Shown here piece after piece: positions 36,545 to 46,683 of a stretch of DNA of 64,000 bases (positions are counted from its first letter, which is position 1; the number at the start of each line of letters is the position of its first letter). Below the pieces are notes generated by a model. That model was not told the origin of the DNA. It was given only the letters and a program-made list of their open reading frames with translations, and searched no databases. The translations under genes and the position numbers were made by a program. Source of the stretch: Vreelandella titanicae BH1 (GTDB lineage Bacteria > Pseudomonadota > Gammaproteobacteria > Pseudomonadales > Halomonadaceae); the NCBI RefSeq assembly GCF_000336575.1, contig NZ_AOPO01000006.1, forward strand, positions 62,001 to 126,000, read 5' to 3'.

Positions 36545-36641
36545 GTGCGCGAACGACTCCGCGACTAACGACTTGTTGTGCAAATTTCACCGCAGGCGTA
36601 GCGTAATGGCTTGTTTTCCCTATTTTTAGGAGGCTGACTCT

Positions 36642-38390
36642 ATGTCCCGTGTCCATCAATCTTCGGGATACGTTTTCCCGATGCCTGGCCGCGCGTTAGT
36701 AAACGCCTGGCGTGAAGGGTATACGCTGGCCAAATTCAAGCGGGATGTAATGGCGGGTCTGACGATTGGTGTGGTGGCGGTACCGCTCTCCATGGCGCTG
36801 GCCATCGCTACTGGCGTGCCACCTCAGCACGGGCTATACACTGCCATCGTGGCAGGCGCGGTGATCGCCTTGACCGGCGGTTCGCGGTTTAATATCTCTG
36901 GCCCTACCGCCGCCTTTGTGGTGATCCTATTCCCCATTGTGGCCAATCATGGTTTGGGCGGGCTGCTGATTGCTACCTTTATGGCAGGCGCCATTTTGGT
37001 CGCGCTGGGGCTGTCGCGGCTGGGCAGTCTGATTCAGTACGTCCCCTACCCGGTCATTCTTGGCTTCACAGCGGGCATTGGCGTCGTCATTGCGCTGCTG
37101 CAACTGCCCGATTTTCTCGGTTTGGCCGGGGTTGAGCTCGGCGATAGTACTCTGCGTAACCTCATGCTGATTGGTCGAGCACTGCCCACTCTGTCACTGG
37201 CTGAAATCAGCGTCGGGCTTGTGACCTTGGCAACGCTGTTAATCTGGCCCCGCCTGAATACGCCAGTTCCTGCCCCGCTGGTTGGCTTGGCGGTGGGCAC
37301 CCTGGTTGCCGCCCTGCTGCTGGTGGGTGGTGTCGAGGTCGATACTATCGCCTCGCGCTTTAGCTGGGAGTATCAGGGCGAAAGCGGCAGTGGCATTCCT
37401 CCCTTCGCGCCTGGCTTTATCGCACCGTGGCATTTCCCTGGTGCCGATGGCACGCCGCTTGAGATCGACTTTGCGCTGATTCAGGCTCTGCTTGGCCCGG
37501 CACTGGCGATTGCACTGCTGGCGGCCATTGAGTCGCTACTGTGTGCCGTGGTAGCAGATGGCTTAACTCGCACCCGCCATGATCCTAATGCCGAGCTAAT
37601 TGGCCAGGGGCTGGGCAATATGGTGGTGCCCTTGTTCGGCGGCATTACCGCCACGGCGGCCCTTGCCCGCACCGCGACCAATATCAAAAGCGGTGCCTTT
37701 TCACCTATCGCTGCGGTGGTGCACTCAGTCGTAGTGCTACTTGCCGTGGTCGTGCTCGCGGGAGTACTGGGATATGTACCCATGGCCGCTCTGGCTGCCC
37801 TGCTCTTCATCATTGCCTGGAACATGAGCGAGGCGCACCACTTTATGCATACGCTGAAAAGCGCCCCCGCCAGCGATGTTTGGGTGTTGGTGATCTGTTT
37901 CGTACTCACGGTTGTTTTCGACATGGTGGTTGCCGTGGCCGTGGGTATTGGCCTAGCCGCCGCGCTGTTTATTCGCCGAATGGCACAGCTGACTCATACC
38001 CAACGCTTGGCGGCGCCCAACACCAGCGAACACTTCCCGCCGGAAGTAGCCCTTTATAAGATAAGCGGACCGCTGTTTTTTGGCGCAGCAGAAAAGGCCA
38101 TTGCCACACTCAGAGTGATTGACCACAGCGTAAAAATCGTCGTTCTGGATATGCGCGATGTACCCAGCCTGGATACCACCGCCATGGTGGCGCTGGATAC
38201 GCTGCGACGCGAGCTGGGCGAGCATGGGGTGGGGGTAATATTTGTAGGGTTGTCACCGCGCATGGCGCTGAAACTCAAACGCGCGGGCATTAAGCGCGAA
38301 GCAGGTAAGTTAGCGGTTGTCAGTAACCTTGCCCACGCAGAGCGAATGGCGCGCCGTTGGTTGGGCCAACAGGGGAACGGCGGGGATTAA
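36642..38390 (+). CDS. SulP-family inorganic anion transporter with STAS domain
   Basis: A 582-residue SulP protein: about 12-14 membrane segments (about residues 30-430), including the family signature region AGLTIGVVAVPLSMALAIA (about 38-56), then a STAS domain (about 450-565, with VVLDMRDVPSLDTTAMVALD). Family members carry sulfate, bicarbonate or C4-dicarboxylates in bacteria; which applies here is unknown. No carbonic anhydrase is fused. AGGAGG is well placed before the ATG. Confidence 0.9.
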   Translation: MSRVHQSSGYVFPMPGRALVNAWREGYTLAKFKRDVMAGLTIGVVAVPLSMALAIATGVPPQHGLYTAIVAGAVIALTGGSRFNISGPTAAFVVILFPIVANHGLGGLLIATFMAGAILVALGLSRLGSLIQYVPYPVILGFTAGIGVVIALLQLPDFLGLAGVELGDSTLRNLMLIGRALPTLSLAEISVGLVTLATLLIWPRLNTPVPAPLVGLAVGTLVAALLLVGGVEVDTIASRFSWEYQGESGSGIPPFAPGFIAPWHFPGADGTPLEIDFALIQALLGPALAIALLAAIESLLCAVVADGLTRTRHDPNAELIGQGLGNMVVPLFGGITATAALARTATNIKSGAFSPIAAVVHSVVVLLAVVVLAGVLGYVPMAALAALLFIIAWNMSEAHHFMHTLKSAPASDVWVLVICFVLTVVFDMVVAVAVGIGLAAALFIRRMAQLTHTQRLAAPNTSEHFPPEVALYKISGPLFFGAAEKAIATLRVIDHSVKIVVLDMRDVPSLDTTAMVALDTLRRELGEHGVGVIFVGLSPRMALKLKRAGIKREAGKLAVVSNLAHAERMARRWLGQQGNGGD

Positions 38391-38421
38391 ATCGTGCCTG
38401 AGCAGTGACACTGCCGAAATT

Positions 38422-38442
38422 AAAAAGGGGAGTTGCCTCCCC
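38422..38442 (-). terminator. Terminator for the adhP transcript
   Basis: On the minus strand, GGGGAG and CTCCCC (38427-38442 region) form a 6-bp stem with a 4-nt loop, followed by a T-run (38422-38426). It ends transcription from the alcohol dehydrogenase gene. Confidence 0.7.
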
Positions 38443-38466
38443 CTGAGATACGACACTAGAACGATG

Positions 38467-39495
38467 TCAGCTCGCCATATCCAACACGATACGACCCTCG
38501 ATTTTGCCGTCGATCATGCGCTGGAAGACATCGTTGATATTGTCCAGCGTATCGGTTGCGACCGTGGCCTTAACCTTGCCTTCGGCAGCGAAATCCAGCG
38601 CTTCCTGCAGATCGCTGCGCGTACCAACGATAGAGCCACGTATGGTAATGCCATTGAGCACTGTGCTAAAGATTGGCAGCGGGAAGTCGCCGGGTGGTAG
38701 GCCATTGAGCACCAGTGTTCCGCCGCGGCGTAGCATATTCTGCGCTTGATCAAACGCCTTCGGCGACACCGCTGTCACCAAGGCCCCGTGAGCACCACCA
38801 ATGGTTTTCTTCAGGTACGCCGCTGGGTCGGTTTTCATGGCGTTAACGGTTACCGTGGCGCCTAAACGCTCAGCCAGGGCTAGCTTACCGTCATCGATAT
38901 CGACAGCCGCCACGTTCAGCCCCATCGCTTTGGCGTACTGCACCGCCATATGGCCAAGCCCACCTATCCCCGAAATCACCACCCACTGACCGGGGCGGGT
39001 ATCGGTCATTTTCAAGCCTTTATAAACCGTTACACCGGCACACAGCACCGGGGCTATTTCGATAAAATCAACGGCATCCGGCAAGCGCCCTACATAGCCT
39101 GCATCCGCTAAGGTGTAGTCCGCGAACCCGCCGTTAACGCTGTAGCCGGTATTCTGCTGGGACTCGCACAGCGTCTCCCAACCGCCTAAACAGTGCTCGC
39201 AGTAGCCGCAGGCCGAGTAGAGCCAGGGCACACCAATACGATCACCCTCTTTGACATGGGTGACACCTGCACCCACCGCCACGATATGCCCAACGCCTTC
39301 ATGGCCGGGAATAAACGGTGGCGAGGGTTTCACCGGCCAATCGCCGTGGGCGGCGTGTAAATCGGTATGGCAAACCCCAGAGGCCGCCACTTTCATCAAC
39401 ACTTCGCCCTGCTTGGGGCGAGGTACATCAACTTCTTCTATGACCAACGGCTGGCCAAACTCACGAACGACCGCCGCGCGCATTGTGCTATCCAT
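38467..39495 (-). CDS. adhP: Zinc-dependent alcohol dehydrogenase AdhP
   Basis: A 342-residue NAD-dependent alcohol dehydrogenase. Catalytic zinc ligands are visible in [10 protein letters not shown] and PGHEGVG, and the four structural zinc cysteines in [17 protein letters not shown]. The NAD-binding motif [17 protein letters not shown] follows at about residues 175-191. It should oxidise ethanol and other short alcohols to aldehydes. AGGAG places the start at 39495. The aldehyde dehydrogenase gene lies 138 bp upstream on the same strand, so they make a two-step alcohol oxidation unit. Confidence 0.92.
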   Translation of the reverse strand: MDSTMRAAVVREFGQPLVIEEVDVPRPKQGEVLMKVAASGVCHTDLHAAHGDWPVKPSPPFIPGHEGVGHIVAVGAGVTHVKEGDRIGVPWLYSACGYCEHCLGGWETLCESQQNTGYSVNGGFADYTLADAGYVGRLPDAVDFIEIAPVLCAGVTVYKGLKMTDTRPGQWVVISGIGGLGHMAVQYAKAMGLNVAAVDIDDGKLALAERLGATVTVNAMKTDPAAYLKKTIGGAHGALVTAVSPKAFDQAQNMLRRGGTLVLNGLPPGDFPLPIFSTVLNGITIRGSIVGTRSDLQEALDFAAEGKVKATVATDTLDNINDVFQRMIDGKIEGRIVLDMAS

Positions 39496-39576
39496 GATGC
39501 AACTCCTAATAGTTTTCGATACGGCAGTTTAAGCACTGCTCTTATCAGTAGAGTCAGCGTCAGGGGACTGACAATT

Positions 39577-39600
39577 ACCGCCCGGCTGATGCCGGACGGT
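39577..39600 (-). terminator. Intercistronic hairpin between aldehyde and alcohol dehydrogenase genes
   Basis: ACCGCCCGGC and GCCGGACGGT form a stem with one mismatch and a 4-nt loop. There is no T-run, so it is more probably an RNA-processing or attenuating structure than a full terminator. Confidence 0.45.
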
Positions 39601-39633
39601 GTGGGTTAGCTATACATAGAAAAACGTGGCGGG

Positions 39634-41154
39634 TTAGAAGAAGCCCAGCGGATTGATGTCGTAGCTGACCAGCAGGTTTTTGGTTTGCTGGTAGTGCTCA
39701 AGCGCCACCTTGTGAGTTTCACGGCCAACGCCGGATTTTTTATAGCCACCGAAGGCCGCATGGGCGGGATACTGGTGGTAGCAGTTGGTCCATACACGTC
39801 CGGCTTGAATGCCTCGGCCCATGCGGAAGGCGACGTTGATATCGCGGCTCCACACGCCTGCGCCCAAACCAAACTCGGTGTCGTTGGCAATCGCCAACGC
39901 TTCTTCTTCATCCTTGAAGGTAGTGACTGCCACCACCGGGCCAAAGATTTCTTCCTGGAAGACGCGCATCTGATTGTTACCCTTCAGCAGCGTGGGCTGG
40001 ATGTAGTAACCATCGTTGATGCTGTCGTCCATGGTCTCTTTATTACCGCCGGTGAGGAATTCCGCGCCTTCATCTCGGGCGATATCCATATAGGACATGA
40101 TTTTATCGAACTGCTCTTGAGAGGCCTGAGCCCCCACCTGCACGTCGGTATCCAGTGGATTGCCGCGTTTGATGGTTTTGGTACGCTCGATGACCTTGGC
40201 CATGAACTCCTCGTACATGCTCTCTTGGATCAGCGCACGTGACGGGCAAGTACACACTTCACCCTGGTTAAAGAACGCCAGCACCAAGCCTTCGACTGCT
40301 TTATCAATAAAGGTCGGTTCGGCGTTCATGATGTCGGCAAAGTAGATGTTGGGGGATTTGCCGCCTAGCTCCACGGTAGAGGGAATGATGTTTTCCGCCG
40401 CGCATTTCAAGATATGCGAGCCAACAGGGGTAGAGCCGGTAAAGGCGATCTTGGCAATGCGCTTGCTGCTTGCCAACGCCTGCCCTGCCTCAGCGCCAAA
40501 GCCGTTGACGATATTGAGCACGCCAGGCGGCAGCAGATCACCGATCACTTCCATCACCTTCAGAATCGAGGCAGGCGTTTGCTCTGCAGGCTTCAAGACC
40601 ACGCAGTTACCCGCCGCCAGTGCAGGTGCCAGCTTCCAGGCAGCCATAAGGATTGGGAAGTTCCAGGGAATAATCTGCCCCACCACGCCCAGCGGCTCGT
40701 GAAAATGGTAGGAGACAGTATTGGCGTCAATATCTGCCGCGGTGCCCTCTTGGGAGCGTAAACAGCCCGCAAAGTAGCGGAAGTGGTCAACGGCCAGCGG
40801 TATATCCGCATTGAGAGTTTCGCGTACGGCTTTACCGTTATCCCAGGTTTCAGCCACCGCGAGGGCTTCAAGGTTTTGCTCAATACGATCGGCGATTTTC
40901 AGCAGGATATTACTGCGCTCTTGGGCGGATGTTTTCCCCCAGGCAGGTGCCGCTTTGTGGGCCGCATCCAGCGCTTTATCGATATCCTCTGCCGTTGAGC
41001 GGGGGATTTCGCAGAAGACATGGCCATTGACGGGGCTAATATTATCGAAGTATTGGCCTTTCACCGGGGCAACAAATTCGCCGCCGATATAGTTGCCATA
41101 GCGTTTTTCAAATGACACCACAGAACCGGTATCACCAGGGTTGGCGTAGATCAT
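39634..41154 (-). CDS. NAD-dependent aldehyde dehydrogenase (AldB/ExaC type)
   Basis: A 506-residue aldehyde dehydrogenase of the acetaldehyde-oxidising AldB/ExaC/AcoD subgroup. It shows [25 protein letters not shown] cofactor segments (core PWNFP near residue 157), the general base in [11 protein letters not shown] (Glu near 259) and the catalytic Cys in [14 protein letters not shown] (near 300). The C-terminus [21 protein letters not shown] is the group's hallmark. It should convert acetaldehyde to acetate. AGGAG before the ATG at 41154 decides the start over an upstream frame extension. It is divergent from the NarL-type regulator. Confidence 0.9.
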   Translation of the reverse strand: MIYANPGDTGSVVSFEKRYGNYIGGEFVAPVKGQYFDNISPVNGHVFCEIPRSTAEDIDKALDAAHKAAPAWGKTSAQERSNILLKIADRIEQNLEALAVAETWDNGKAVRETLNADIPLAVDHFRYFAGCLRSQEGTAADIDANTVSYHFHEPLGVVGQIIPWNFPILMAAWKLAPALAAGNCVVLKPAEQTPASILKVMEVIGDLLPPGVLNIVNGFGAEAGQALASSKRIAKIAFTGSTPVGSHILKCAAENIIPSTVELGGKSPNIYFADIMNAEPTFIDKAVEGLVLAFFNQGEVCTCPSRALIQESMYEEFMAKVIERTKTIKRGNPLDTDVQVGAQASQEQFDKIMSYMDIARDEGAEFLTGGNKETMDDSINDGYYIQPTLLKGNNQMRVFQEEIFGPVVAVTTFKDEEEALAIANDTEFGLGAGVWSRDINVAFRMGRGIQAGRVWTNCYHQYPAHAAFGGYKKSGVGRETHKVALEHYQQTKNLLVSYDINPLGFF

Positions 41155-41270
41155 TGTATTGCTCCTGAGTATTATGATTATTAAAGGTGCATTGACAGTG
41201 TTGTTCACTAAAGCAAATGGCGATATAGCCCGATGGCAGGATTAGCCCTCATCCCTTGGTAGGAGATGCC

Positions 41271-41948
41271 ATGTATTCCCTGTTGGTGGCGGATGACCAT
41301 CCGCTGTTCCGAGACGCGCTACAAACCGTGATTAGCGGGGGCTTGGCAGGCAGCCTGCTATTGGAAGCAGAGAGCCTTGCTGATGCAATAACGCTGATTG
41401 AAGCGCAAACAGAGTTAGATCTATTGCTGCTGGATTTAAGCCTTCCGGATGCGGAAGGCTTAGAGGGGCTGACAGCACTGCGGGAGGCATTTCCCTGGTT
41501 GCCGGTGGCGATTGTTTCTGCACATCAAGAGCGCCAGCTGGTACTCGATGCCATTACCCTCGGCGCGGTGGGCTATATTCCCAAATCCACACCCCGGGAA
41601 GCGCTGCTGGCGGCGTTAACGCAGATTCTTGAAGGCCAGCTCTACCTGCCGCCCGATATCATGCGTCGCCCAGCACCGCGCACTTCTGCGGTGCCACCCA
41701 TTGCAAATGCTTCATCGACCAGCGAGCGGTTGGCGCGTTTAACCGATAAGCAGTTAGAGGTGTTGGCGTGCATGACGACAGGCATGTCGAACAAGCATAT
41801 TGCCCGGGAGTTGTTGATTGCCGAAACGACCGTCAAAACCCATGTCTCGGCGATTCTGCGCAAGCTGAATGCCACGAGCCGGGTTCACGCCATTGTTATC
41901 GCAGGCGAGGAAGATCTAAGCTTTCACCGGGCCAACCGCACGCGTTAG
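41271..41948 (+). CDS. NarL/LuxR-type response regulator (ErdR/ExaE-like)
   Basis: A 225-residue regulator: receiver domain with Asp55 (LLLLDLSLPDAEG) and Lys near 103 (YIPKSTP), then a LuxR-type HTH (about residues 150-205: LTDKQLEVLACMTTGMSNKHIA). AGGAG five bases before the ATG fixes the start. It is divergent from the aldehyde dehydrogenase gene, and its stop overlaps the convergent kinase gene by 4 bp. In pseudomonads, similarly placed regulators (ErdR, ExaE) control ethanol oxidation, so the same is inferred here. Confidence 0.82.
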   Translation: MYSLLVADDHPLFRDALQTVISGGLAGSLLLEAESLADAITLIEAQTELDLLLLDLSLPDAEGLEGLTALREAFPWLPVAIVSAHQERQLVLDAITLGAVGYIPKSTPREALLAALTQILEGQLYLPPDIMRRPAPRTSAVPPIANASSTSERLARLTDKQLEVLACMTTGMSNKHIARELLIAETTVKTHVSAILRKLNATSRVHAIVIAGEEDLSFHRANRTR

Positions 41949-43321
41949 GCTTTATTGAGCAGTGTGGCTAGCAGCATGCGCAGCCGCAGGGGCTTTAACG
42001 GTTTGAGCAGGCAGTACATGCCCGCTTCGCGGGTTGCGCGCTTAATCTCCGCCTCGTGATTGGCAGTAATCACCACCGCTGCCAAGCCTGGATAACGGCG
42101 CTGCAGTCGCGCGGCTAACTCAATGCCGGTTTCGCGGTGATCGCCCAAATGGTAATCCACCAGCAACACTGCCGGTCGCTCACCGTCGCTGACGGCCTCT
42201 AACGCACTCACCGTGGCAGCGGCGCGCACTCGGCACCCCCAACTGCCTAGCAGCGCCTGCATACCTTCTATAATCGCCAGGTCATCATCAATCACCCAAA
42301 TGACACAGCCGCTTAGCGGATCCTCTGCAACGTCAGGCAGCGGCGTATAATGAGTGCTCGCCACTGCAGGCGGCGCGGCCGTCGCGTAGGGTACGGTGAT
42401 CGAAAATAGCGCACCCGCGCCAGGGCTAGAGGCGAGCGAGATCGGTTGTCCCAGCATGGCGCTGATCCGGTCAACGATGGCTAGACCCAACCCCAAACCG
42501 CGGCTGTGGGAGCTATTGGGCTGATTAGCGCGGCGAAACTCCAGAAAGATCGCTTCCCGCTGCTGCTCAGGGATCCCGGGGCCGGTATCGCCCACCATAA
42601 TTTCCAGGCCATCTCGTCTCCGCCGACAGCCCAGTAGCACGCGCCCCTGCTCGGTATAGCGCACCGCGTTGCTTAAGAAGTTGCGGATCACTCGCGCCAG
42701 CAACGCTAGATCCGACTCGACCACCGCACTGGAAGGCACGTAGTGCAGTGTCAGCCCCCGCACCCCGGCCACTTGGCGATACTCCTCTGCCAGCGCATCT
42801 AGCAGCGTGCTCACCGCGAAGGGCGCTTTATCGGCGTGGAGTACGCCTGCGTCCAAACGCGAGATATCCACTAGCGTTCCTATCAAGCCTTCAACATCTT
42901 TCAGCGAACGGCCAATATGGCCGACCAGAGCTTGTGAGGTATCAGGAAGCGAGTGGGTTTCTAACGCACTGGCAAACAGCCGGGCGGCATTGAGTGGCTG
43001 AAGCAAATCGTGACTGACCGCCGCCAGAAATTTCGTTTTGGAGAGGTTAGCGGCTTCGGCTTCGGCTTTCGCGGCCAGTAGGCGCGTATTGACCTGGCTC
43101 AGTTCGTCTAAGGTGCGGTGCAGCGCATCAGTGCGCTCACGCACCTGTTCGGCAAGTAACACTGAGCGTTCAAACGCGGCATAGGGCGCGGGGTCGGCAC
43201 CGCTTCCCGTTTCCACCCGCTCCATCAGCGCTTGGCACACTTTACGCAAGCGACGGTTCTCTTCCCGCAGCGCCGCGACATCCGCCGCGTCAGTGTTTGT
43301 GGTTAGTTGGAAGAGATCCAA
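41945..43321 (-). CDS. Hybrid histidine kinase of the NahK/ErcS' type
   Basis: A 458-residue soluble kinase without membrane helices. A coiled coil (about residues 14-95) leads to the H-box with His104 (FLAAVSHDLLQPLNAARLF), an ATPase domain (DTGPGIPEQ, then RGLGLGLAIV) and a C-terminal receiver (LLVDYHLGD near 390). The DLLQPLNAAR form is distinctive of NahK/ErcS' kinases. The start is a TTG preceded by GGGGGTGG inside the end of the FIST gene (32-bp overlap); the next ATG would remove the coiled coil. NahK in Pseudomonas is inhibited by the FIST protein NosP. Confidence 0.83.
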   Translation of the reverse strand: MDLFQLTTNTDAADVAALREENRRLRKVCQALMERVETGSGADPAPYAAFERSVLLAEQVRERTDALHRTLDELSQVNTRLLAAKAEAEAANLSKTKFLAAVSHDLLQPLNAARLFASALETHSLPDTSQALVGHIGRSLKDVEGLIGTLVDISRLDAGVLHADKAPFAVSTLLDALAEEYRQVAGVRGLTLHYVPSSAVVESDLALLARVIRNFLSNAVRYTEQGRVLLGCRRRRDGLEIMVGDTGPGIPEQQREAIFLEFRRANQPNSSHSRGLGLGLAIVDRISAMLGQPISLASSPGAGALFSITVPYATAAPPAVASTHYTPLPDVAEDPLSGCVIWVIDDDLAIIEGMQALLGSWGCRVRAAATVSALEAVSDGERPAVLLVDYHLGDHRETGIELAARLQRRYPGLAAVVITANHEAEIKRATREAGMYCLLKPLKPLRLRMLLATLLNKA

Positions 43322-44456
43322 ACGCCACCCCCGTAAACGTTTGATTCACATGCATACCATGATGCTGTTCACCGTACGTATTGAACCCCACTACGCCTGC
43401 CTGGCGCAGCAACTGCGATGCCTGATCCAACTGTTGTAACGCCTCGAGCTCCATCCTGCGTAGAAAACAGTCGCAGCCAATAATCATGCTCGGCGCGCCT
43501 AGGCGGGCACCTACTCCAGCAAGCATCACGCTGAGATTATCCAGTAGCGGCGTGGGCTGCATGGCGGTCAGTACAATGCCGTTTTCCACCGCGCAGTAAA
43601 AGCTCAAACTACTGTCGCTATTAACACGCTGAATAGAGCGCACGTAGTGCTGGCCGCCGATGCGTACGGCTAATGGATGACGGGCAAAAATGCCAGCGTT
43701 GAGCTGCGCAGGCGCACTACATACCAGTTCGGCATATACCTGGGCGGCAGGCAACCCGTTGAGTTCTATCACCCGCCGCTGTTCGCGGTCAGCCTCGGTC
43801 ACTACGAGTTTGTGGGCCAATGGTATTAAGTGGTGGGTTGAAAATACTTCAAAAGGCAGCCGAGTGTTGATCATCACCACCACTGCTGCACGGGTATAAA
43901 AGCGCCCAGCGGTATACACATGGGTATGGCTAAGGTGATTGTCGTCACCCGCCGAGCCGCCAAAACTGGGGATACGGCCTAGGGCGGCATCTAAGGTAGC
44001 GAGCACCTGCTCTTCACGGCTGGATAAGCCATCCAATAGCGTCAGCGCAAAGCTGTGTTCGTTAATCGGCGCGATGGTTTGTTGGCGGCACTGCTCCAAC
44101 AGCGTATCGACCAGCGGTTGAGCGTTGGCTAGTTCAAAATGCTCCAGGTCGTCGATCAGCGCCGTTTCAATGGCAAACAGTCGGCGATCAAACCCAATCG
44201 CCACGATGGAACCGCGGTCATAGCCTCCAGGGGTTATTTCCCCAGCCGTCGTACAGCCACTTAGCGGCGTGGTGGGAAAACTACTTTCCAGCGCGTCTGC
44301 TAGGGCAGCTAAATCATACTCCGCGCTGCAGAAGAACAGCACGAACCCCAAGTGTTCGTGCTGTAAAGCGTCGGCTAACTCCGCCGCTGCCTGGCAAGCA
44401 TTAGCCTGCTGACTGGCCGCAGTAAGAATACCCTGCTCAACCTGATAAGTGGTCAC
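43290..44456 (-). CDS. nosP: FIST-domain sensor protein, NosP-like
   Basis: A 388-residue protein with a FIST-N domain (about residues 30-215, with SGCTTAGEITPGGYDRGSI and SFGGSAGDD) and a FIST-C domain (about 225-365, with GCDCFLRRMELE). NosP proteins bind heme, detect nitric oxide and modulate a partner kinase of the NahK family. Here the gene overlaps the NahK-like kinase gene by 32 bp and the hybrid kinase gene by 20 bp, the expected pairing. Heme binding cannot be read directly; the name rests on domain and context. Confidence 0.8.
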   Translation of the reverse strand: MTTYQVEQGILTAASQQANACQAAAELADALQHEHLGFVLFFCSAEYDLAALADALESSFPTTPLSGCTTAGEITPGGYDRGSIVAIGFDRRLFAIETALIDDLEHFELANAQPLVDTLLEQCRQQTIAPINEHSFALTLLDGLSSREEQVLATLDAALGRIPSFGGSAGDDNHLSHTHVYTAGRFYTRAAVVVMINTRLPFEVFSTHHLIPLAHKLVVTEADREQRRVIELNGLPAAQVYAELVCSAPAQLNAGIFARHPLAVRIGGQHYVRSIQRVNSDSSLSFYCAVENGIVLTAMQPTPLLDNLSVMLAGVGARLGAPSMIIGCDCFLRRMELEALQQLDQASQLLRQAGVVGFNTYGEQHHGMHVNQTFTGVAFGSLPTNHKH

Positions 44457-46683
44457 GGCACCACCTCTCTAGTGCGGCATATGTATGCGCCGCTGCAAGT
44501 CTTAACGCGCAGAACGCATCATCAAGCTGCTTGGATGTCGCATGTTGCGTTTCAGCTAATTTTTCAAGCTGCTTCGCCAATTCGGCAAGCTGGTCGGCGC
44601 CCATACTCAATGACTCGCCGCGCAGTTGGTGGGCAAGCCGCTCAACCTGCTGTGTCTGCTCTGACGTTAGGGGAGTAGCGGCCAAACACGCAGCCAACTG
44701 AGCGGAGTAATCGCTTACTTGCTGATGATATAGCATGATCAGTTGTGTAACGCTCGCCTCCCCTAGCGTCGTTTTCAGCATGCCAAGGGTATCGCTGTTA
44801 AGGAGTGATTGCTGCTTGGTTAACGGAGGAGAGACCGCTAATGCCTGTAAAGGCGTTGCGTCTGGGGTTGCAAAAAGTTGTAATGCCAACACGTTACTTA
44901 ACGCCGCAAGCGACAGTGGCTTAGTGATGTAATCATCCATGCCCGCCGCCAGGCAGCGTTTACGGTCATCTTCAGCCCCCCCGGCCGTCATGGCAACAAT
45001 CGGCACACTGGCCAGCCAGCCACCCTGTTCCCGCAAACGCTGGGTGACTGCCAGGCCATCCATATCGGGCAGTTGAATATCCATAAAGATCAAATGCACT
45101 TGTTGGGATTCGGCCATGGCCAAGGCATCATGGCCGTTCTCGGCCCAGACGACATCGCAACCTAAGCGCGCCAACAAGCCCATCGCGACTTTGCGATTAA
45201 CGGCATTATCCTCTACCAGCAGCAGTGTTGTGCCGGTAAAGTCCCGTTTGGGGGATGGGGGCAGCGTTCTGGATACGGGGTCAGCGGCGATCAAGGGCAA
45301 CTCACACCAGAAAGTGCTACCTTGGCCTAATTGGCTTTTTACCCCTAATCGCCCCTGCATGGCTTCGCTTAACCGTTTGCAAATTGCCAGACCTAACCCG
45401 GTACCACCAAATCGACGTGCCACCGACTCATCCGCCTGCTGAAAAGGCTCAAATAGACGCTGCTGTTGCTGTTCGCTTAGACCACAGCCCGTATCACTGA
45501 CCTCAAACAGTAACTGCTCCACCGTCGAAGAGACTCGTACGCTGACATCACCGTGATCAGTGAATTTAATCGCATTGGCAATTAGGTTAAGCAAAATTTG
45601 CCTCAGCCGACCTGCATCGACAAGCACCCAGGCAGGCACCAGTGCATCGACATTGACCGATAGCGTTAACCCTTTCATTTTTGCTCGGGGCGCAAATAGC
45701 ACGACAACACTATCGACCAGCGGCTTGAGTTCCGTAGGCGATGTTTCAAGGGTTAAGTGCCCTGCTTCGATTTTTGAGAAATCGAGAATTTCATTGATCA
45801 TCGCCAGCAATTGGTTGGCGCTGTCGTGGATCGTATGAGCGTAATCTTCTACCTGAGCGGGGCTGGCGGATTCACGCAGCAGCTCACTCATGCCGATAAC
45901 ACCGTTCAGCGGCGTGCGAATTTCATGGCTGACCATGGCTAAAAAGTCTGACTTTGCCTGATTCGCCGCCTGAGCCTGTTTGGCGGTGACTTCCAGCTGC
46001 CGACCAAGCTGCTCCTGGCTCCGCCTTATCGCCGCACTCTCACGCATTTCACGCACCAAAAAAGCAATCACCAGAAACGCCGCTAAGCTCATGCCAATAA
46101 TCAGGCTCATCAGCAACTTGTAAAGCAGGCTGAGCTGGGCACGCTCCTCCGTCGCCGATTCGGCTAAATAGCCGTTAATAGCAATAACCAGGCGTTCAGT
46201 CAGTTGCGTTAGTACCTGTAGCTCATCTTCCAGCGCTGCTATCGGCAGTTGATCAAACACGCCGTAGGGTTCGAATATGATATCCAGCACATCAAGCTGC
46301 TGCTGAATTTCTTCCAGTAGCTCACGGGCGGTATCGATCTGCTGCAACAAGTTGCTGACTTCGCCGTCGTTAAGCAGCGTTATACGGCTATAAAGTAGCT
46401 CAAAGCGAAGATTTAGCTCCTCGTGAGCCGTCGGAGTTATCGGCTCGCGGGTTGCCGCCAATAAATGATTAAGTAGCTGTACCGCATCACGATCCAGCTT
46501 ATAAACAACCCAGGCGGTATCTTCCCTCAGGCTTTGGGTTAGATTTTCCTGCCGCCAAGCGGCCAAGGTAGCGACGACCAACGCCGCAGCGAACAGTAAC
46601 ACCGCGACAATGGCAACGAGCTTAAAACGGCGAGGATAACGCAGTAGGTTGGAAGCCTGCGCACTAGGAGCGCTAGAGAACAT
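44437..46683 (-). CDS. Membrane hybrid histidine kinase with receiver and Hpt domains
   Basis: A 748-residue kinase. Two membrane helices (about residues 21-42 and 190-211) enclose an all-helical periplasmic sensor domain. Then follow a coiled-coil linker, an H-box with His253 (FLAMVSHEIRTPLNG), an ATPase, a receiver (Asp near 535, FMDIQLPDMDG) and a C-terminal Hpt domain (His near 680, RLAHQLRGESLSMGADQL). This is a full phosphorelay in one chain. It overlaps the upstream periplasmic protein gene by 11 bp and the FIST gene by 20 bp. The signal may come through that periplasmic protein. Confidence 0.87.
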   Translation of the reverse strand: MFSSAPSAQASNLLRYPRRFKLVAIVAVLLFAAALVVATLAAWRQENLTQSLREDTAWVVYKLDRDAVQLLNHLLAATREPITPTAHEELNLRFELLYSRITLLNDGEVSNLLQQIDTARELLEEIQQQLDVLDIIFEPYGVFDQLPIAALEDELQVLTQLTERLVIAINGYLAESATEERAQLSLLYKLLMSLIIGMSLAAFLVIAFLVREMRESAAIRRSQEQLGRQLEVTAKQAQAANQAKSDFLAMVSHEIRTPLNGVIGMSELLRESASPAQVEDYAHTIHDSANQLLAMINEILDFSKIEAGHLTLETSPTELKPLVDSVVVLFAPRAKMKGLTLSVNVDALVPAWVLVDAGRLRQILLNLIANAIKFTDHGDVSVRVSSTVEQLLFEVSDTGCGLSEQQQQRLFEPFQQADESVARRFGGTGLGLAICKRLSEAMQGRLGVKSQLGQGSTFWCELPLIAADPVSRTLPPSPKRDFTGTTLLLVEDNAVNRKVAMGLLARLGCDVVWAENGHDALAMAESQQVHLIFMDIQLPDMDGLAVTQRLREQGGWLASVPIVAMTAGGAEDDRKRCLAAGMDDYITKPLSLAALSNVLALQLFATPDATPLQALAVSPPLTKQQSLLNSDTLGMLKTTLGEASVTQLIMLYHQQVSDYSAQLAACLAATPLTSEQTQQVERLAHQLRGESLSMGADQLAELAKQLEKLAETQHATSKQLDDAFCALRLAAAHTYAALERWCRDHLSG

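Noticed and set aside
37481..37924. Open frame of 147 codons on the minus strand inside the SulP gene
   Set aside because: Antisense shadow, Thr/Ala/Ser-rich without a domain.
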